From: an uncultured Clostridia bacterium
Lineage (GTDB): Bacteria; Bacillota; Clostridia; Christensenellales; UBA1242
Assembly: GCA_947628195.1 (NCBI GenBank)
Contig: CANQZB010000036.1
Coordinates: 1 to 8,628 of the forward strand
Length of the DNA: 8,628 bases
Direction of reading: 5' to 3'
The notes under the pieces were generated by a model that worked only from the letters and a program-made list of their open reading frames with translations, did not search any database and had not been told where the DNA came from. The position numbers were made by a program, and so were the translations under genes. Position 1 is the stretch's first letter. The number at the start of each line of letters is the position of its first letter. Shown here in pieces: positions 6,345 through 8,628 of this stretch.

Positions 6345-6373
6345 AGTATAAATAAATTTAATATAATTGTCAA
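6345..6373 (-). promoter_or_regulatory. Sigma-A-type promoter of rplM-rpsI
   Basis: On the minus strand a perfect TTGACA (6373-6368) is separated by 17 bases from TATACT (6350-6345). Transcription would begin near 6338, giving the leader described for rplM. This is the best promoter in the window, as expected for a ribosomal protein operon. Confidence 0.88.
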
Positions 6374-6406
6374 TAGTTTTTTAAAAGTTTTTTGGCTTCA
6401 ATTTGT

Positions 6407-6435
6407 TTGTTTTAATGCGGATGAAAATATATAAT
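6407..6435 (+). promoter_or_regulatory. Promoter of the MmcQ/YjbR gene, placed for a leaderless transcript
   Basis: TTGTTT (6407-6412), a 17-base spacer and a perfect TATAAT (6430-6435) lie just before the gene. Only 6 bases separate the -10 box from the ATG at 6442, so the usual start distance puts the first transcribed base at the start codon itself. It diverges from the rplM promoter. Confidence 0.65.
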
Positions 6436-6441
6436 TAGGTT

Positions 6442-7098
6442 ATGGATTTTAGTTATATTTTAAAAACGCACGAAATTGACAAGAAAAAATTAAAAAATTA
6501 TGGGTTTAGCGTAAAAAAAGATGAGTTTTTGCTGGATTTGCCTATAGAAAACGAGGATTTTATTGCAAAAATTAGCCTAAATGAAAGCGAATTTAAAGTT
6601 GAGCTTTTTGATGTTAATTTTGGCGAAATGTATGAAATGATAAACGTTAACAATTTTGATAGTGGCTTTGTTTCTGGCTTGCGCGCGCAAATTGAACAAA
6701 TTGTTGAAGATATTGTGAAAAATTGCCTTATAAACACAAATATGCGTAGCCAGGTTATAGATGAGATTGCAAAAAAATATGGGGTTCAACCAGAATATCC
6801 GTGGGCGGAATATCCAAATTTTTGCACCTTTAAAAACCCGTCAAGCAAAAAGTGGTTTGCGCTAGTTATGGATATAGGGGCAGATAAACTTGGCCTTAAA
6901 GATAAAACCTTAGTTAGTGTAATCAACCTAAAATTGCCAGCAGAAGAAATTTTAAGCCTAATAAACAACAAATTTATTTTTCCAGCCTACCACATGAACA
7001 AAAAATATTGGGTAACCGTGCTTTTAAACAAGGCTACCACAAAACAAAAACTTTTTAATTTAATAGATAAAAGTTACAACATAGTTGCTAAAAAATAA
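6442..7098 (+). CDS. MmcQ/YjbR-family protein with extra N-terminal domain
   Basis: Residues about 103-217 are a MmcQ/YjbR domain: KYGVQPEYPWAEYPNFCTF (112-130), KKWFALVMDI (136-145), DKLGL (148-152) and the signature PAYHMNKKYWVTVLL (181-195). The fold resembles CyaY and is sometimes annotated as a DNA-binding protein; its biochemical role is not established. The first 95 residues form a second domain (KKLKNYGFSVKKDEFLL, ending in EQIVEDIVKNC) that I associate with longer clostridial members of the family. The ATG at 6442 is forced by an in-frame TAG at 6436-6438; only a weak TTAGG precedes it, and the promoter position suggests a leaderless mRNA. No membrane segment or signal peptide is seen, so it is cytoplasmic. 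It lies in the opposite orientation between truA and rplM, which are usually neighbours. Confidence 0.9.
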   Translation: MDFSYILKTHEIDKKKLKNYGFSVKKDEFLLDLPIENEDFIAKISLNESEFKVELFDVNFGEMYEMINVNNFDSGFVSGLRAQIEQIVEDIVKNCLINTNMRSQVIDEIAKKYGVQPEYPWAEYPNFCTFKNPSSKKWFALVMDIGADKLGLKDKTLVSVINLKLPAEEILSLINNKFIFPAYHMNKKYWVTVLLNKATTKQKLFNLIDKSYNIVAKK

Positions 7099-7129
7099 CC
7101 CCCCCCCAAAAAAAAAGGTTTATTTTTTA
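7089..7129 (+). terminator. Weak terminator-like hairpin with C9A9 tract after the MmcQ/YjbR gene
   Basis: TAAAAAATAACC (7089-7100, spanning the stop codon) can pair with GGTTTATTTTTTA (7117-7129), with one bulged T. The loop is the rest of a run of nine C (7099-7107) followed by nine A (7108-7116). Only two G-C pairs support the stem, so its strength is doubtful, but something must separate this gene from the convergent truA. Confidence 0.4.
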
Positions 7130-7156
7130 AAATAGTAGCAAAATTTTTTAATTTTT

Positions 7157-7177
7157 AATAATTTTTGAAAAATTATT
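7157..7177. repeat. Perfect AT-only inverted repeat over the truA stop codon
   Basis: AATAATTTTT (7157-7166), a central G, and AAAAATTATT (7168-7177) form a 10-bp palindrome that includes the truA stop (7173-7175). Without G-C pairs it would be a weak terminator on the minus strand, but its position at the end of truA fits that role. Confidence 0.4.
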
Positions 7178-7892
7178 GATATTCAACATTCAGTAAGTAA
7201 AGGTGCTCGGGCTTGGCGGTGTGCTTGCTTTTGTAGCCATTAAATAGGGCAGATTTAACTTCGGCATAATTTAATTTGTGCTTGCCAATTTCTAGCATTG
7301 TGCCAACAATATTGCGCACCATTTTGTATAAAAACCCGTTGCCAGTGATGTAAAAATTTAGGCACAAGCCATCTCGCACCAAGCGAGCGGAATATATTGT
7401 GCGGATTGTGCTTTCATTAACGCCGCCGCTTGCACGAAAGCCAATAAAATCATGCTCACCGCAAATAAGTTTGCAAAACTTTTGCATTAATTTAATGTCA
7501 ACATCTGGGCTAACTTGCAGTGCGTTAGAGTAAAGTGGCAAACTAACATTGCTTAAATACATTTTATATAAATATGTTTTTCTTTTAGCAGAAAAGCGCG
7601 CGTGCAACTCTGTTTTAACAAGGCTTAAAACTTTAATATCTTCAGGCAAAAGCCCGTTAAGCGAATAAATAAACTTAGCGGGGTCTAACTCCTTTTCAGT
7701 TTCAAAATGCACGGGCTGAAAGTAGGCAGAAACCCCCGCATCAGTGCGCCCACTTGCAGTGCAATTAACTTCATGGCGCAGTAAAATTTGCAGTTTTTCT
7801 TCTAAAACCTGCTGAATTGTAACCGCCTTTTCCTGCCTCTGCCAGCCAGAATAATTTTTGCCATCATACTGCACAATCATTAAATATCTCAT
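7173..7892 (-). CDS. truA: tRNA pseudouridine(38-40) synthase TruA
   Basis: TruA converts U38, U39 and U40 of tRNA anticodon stem-loops to pseudouridine in the cytoplasm. The 239-aa product opens with the typical MRYLMIVQYDGKNYSGWQRQ, and GRTDAGVSA (48-56) carries the catalytic Asp51. The family elements RFSAKRKTYLYKM and NGFLYKMVRNIVGTMLEIGK follow in order, and the length is normal. The frame could start 8 codons earlier at 7916, but the start at 7892 matches the family N-terminus, and the earlier ATG lies inside the promoter. There is no Shine-Dalgarno sequence; the -10 box ends 6 bases before this ATG, suggesting a leaderless mRNA. In many Bacillota truA directly precedes rplM-rpsI; here it is on the same strand but about 1 kb away. 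It runs convergently with the MmcQ/YjbR gene. Confidence 0.96.
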   Translation of the reverse strand: MRYLMIVQYDGKNYSGWQRQEKAVTIQQVLEEKLQILLRHEVNCTASGRTDAGVSAYFQPVHFETEKELDPAKFIYSLNGLLPEDIKVLSLVKTELHARFSAKRKTYLYKMYLSNVSLPLYSNALQVSPDVDIKLMQKFCKLICGEHDFIGFRASGGVNESTIRTIYSARLVRDGLCLNFYITGNGFLYKMVRNIVGTMLEIGKHKLNYAEVKSALFNGYKSKHTAKPEHLYLLNVEYQ

Positions 7893-7898
7893 AAAACA

Positions 7899-7926
7899 AG
7901 CATAACACAAAAACATATTATTTCAA
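7899..7926 (-). promoter_or_regulatory. Promoter of truA, placed for a leaderless transcript
   Basis: On the minus strand TTGAAA (7926-7921), a 16-base spacer and TATGCT (7904-7899) precede the truA ATG by 6 bases. The expected first transcribed base is the A of the start codon. It stands back to back with the nifJ promoter. Confidence 0.55.
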
Positions 7927-7947
7927 AATATTTGATTTAAATTTGTT

Positions 7948-7975
7948 TTGAAATTTAATACAAATGGGGTAAAAT
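7948..7975 (+). promoter_or_regulatory. Promoter of nifJ
   Basis: TTGAAA (7948-7953), a 16-base spacer and TAAAAT (7970-7975) predict transcription from about 7982, leaving a short leader that includes AAGGAG at 7988-7993. The -35 box is part of an inverted repeat with the divergent truA -35 box. Confidence 0.6.
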
Positions 7976-7997
7976 GGAAGATATTAAAAGGAGTTTT

Positions 7998-8600
7998 ATG
8001 AAAAAACTTACAGTTGATGGAAATTTTGCGGCCGCTAACATTGCTTATATGTTTAACGAGTCTGCTGTTATATATCCAATTACGCCATCCAGCCCTATGG
8101 CTGAGGATTGCGACCAATTTGTGTACGAAAACAAGCAAAACATTTTTAGAAACAACCTTGTTTTAACCCAAATGCAAAGCGAAGCCGGTGTTGCAGGTGC
8201 GGTGCATGGCAGTTTAATTGCCGGCAGTAAAACCACAACATTTACTTCCAGCCAGGGCCTTCTGCTAATGATACCCAACATGTACAAAATTGCGGGCGAA
8301 GGTTTGCCAACCGTGTTTTATGTTTCTGCACGCAGTGTTGCCACGCATGCGCTTAACATTTTTTGTGATTACAGCGATATTTATGCCTGCCTTAAAACTG
8401 GCTTTAATGTTGTGTGCTGTTCTAATGTGCAAGAGGTTAACGACCTTGCCATTGCGTGCGAGTTGGCAAGCCTTAAATCATCCACACCATTTATTTGCTT
8501 TTTTGATGGCTTTAGAACGAGCCACGAACTTTCCACAATTTATGTAACCGAACTAGAGGACCTTAAAAAGATTGTTTCCGAGCAAGATTTTGCCGAGTAA
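7998..8600 (+). CDS. nifJ: Pyruvate:ferredoxin oxidoreductase, N-terminal domain, ended by an in-frame stop
   Basis: The product matches the N-terminal pyrimidine-binding domain of homodimeric pyruvate:ferredoxin (flavodoxin) oxidoreductase, which makes acetyl-CoA, CO2 and reduced ferredoxin from pyruvate in anaerobes. Signatures are VDGNFAAANIAY (6-17), IYPITPSSPMAE (25-36), QMQSEAGVAGAVHGS (58-72), SQGLLLMIPNMYKIAGE (85-101), SARSVATHALNIF (110-122) and FFDGFRTSHE (168-177). Thr29, Glu62 and Arg112 correspond to the substrate- and cofactor-contacting residues of the Desulfovibrio enzyme. The start at 7998 follows AAGGAG by 4 bases and fits the family N-terminus; an ATG at 7974 is in frame but falls in the -10 box. 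NifJ is normally about 1170 residues. Here a TAA at 8598-8600 ends the frame after 200 codons, while the next codons read KSRAINNHE, as expected for intact NifJ. It is therefore an interrupted gene, a recoded one, or a sequence error. Confidence 0.9.
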   Translation: MKKLTVDGNFAAANIAYMFNESAVIYPITPSSPMAEDCDQFVYENKQNIFRNNLVLTQMQSEAGVAGAVHGSLIAGSKTTTFTSSQGLLLMIPNMYKIAGEGLPTVFYVSARSVATHALNIFCDYSDIYACLKTGFNVVCCSNVQEVNDLAIACELASLKSSTPFICFFDGFRTSHELSTIYVTELEDLKKIVSEQDFAE

Positions 8601-8628
8601 AAAAGTCGGGCAATTAATAACCACGAGC
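8601..8628 (+). pseudogene. nifJ: Continuation of the nifJ frame past the in-frame TAA, cut by the window edge
   Basis: Translated in the frame of the upstream coding region, these bases give KSRAINNHE, which aligns with the family pattern (F)RxRALNPEHP that follows the first domain of NifJ. Homology on both sides of the stop in one frame argues for a point nonsense change rather than a frameshift or a true gene end. Confidence 0.6.

Noticed and set aside
6345..6441. Mobile-element boundary around the inserted MmcQ/YjbR gene
   Set aside because: No terminal inverted repeats, target duplications or transposase remnants could be seen on either side.
7974..7997. Upstream in-frame ATG for nifJ
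   Set aside because: It falls within the likely -10 box, has no ribosome binding site, and the ATG at 7998 has AAGGAG and matches the family start.
8598..8600. TAA reassigned to an amino acid
   Set aside because: TAA is the natural end of at least eight other genes here whose lengths fit their families or neighbours.

Overview
The window is chromosomal core DNA from an A+T-rich, anaerobic, Firmicutes-like (Clostridia-type) bacterium. This rests on an A/T-biased codon and intergenic composition, GGAG-type ribosome binding sites, sigma-A-type promoters, a pyruvate:ferredoxin oxidoreductase, and a truA / rplM-rpsI neighbourhood of the Bacillota type. No tRNA, rRNA, CRISPR array, transposase or phage gene is visible.

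Left part (1-4754, all + strand). The window opens inside an RsmF/NOP2-type RNA m5C methyltransferase. After an A-tract-rich gap with a strong promoter comes a 413-aa single-pass membrane protein with an acidic linker and a C-terminal coiled coil, closed by a clear terminator. Next is a TAATG-coupled pair: a patatin-like phospholipase and a ComEC-like metallo-beta-lactamase with a membrane anchor at each end. A 138-aa protein follows that looks like a shikimate kinase which has lost its P-loop and GGG motifs.

Middle (4755-6441). A gene-free stretch of about 300 bases carries several hairpins, a possible + strand terminator and a strong terminator for the ribosomal operon. On the minus strand lies rplM-rpsI (L13-S9), with a perfect -35/-10 promoter spacing, a leader of about 160 nt with mutually exclusive pairings and a duplicated Shine-Dalgarno sequence, a TAATG overlap, and an S9 carrying a Lys/Ala/Thr/Glu-rich N-terminal extension of about 100 residues.

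Right part (6442-8628). A two-domain MmcQ/YjbR-family gene (+) sits between rplM and truA (-), splitting a gene order that is usually contiguous. truA and the following nifJ (+) diverge from back-to-back promoters. nifJ is cut by an in-frame TAA after 200 codons, yet the same frame continues with NifJ-like sequence to the window edge.

No complete novel multi-gene system is evident. The points most worth checking are the interrupted nifJ, the degenerate shikimate-kinase-like protein, the rplM leader, the S9 extension, and promoters placed so that transcripts would begin at or next to the start codon (clearest for the MmcQ/YjbR gene and truA).
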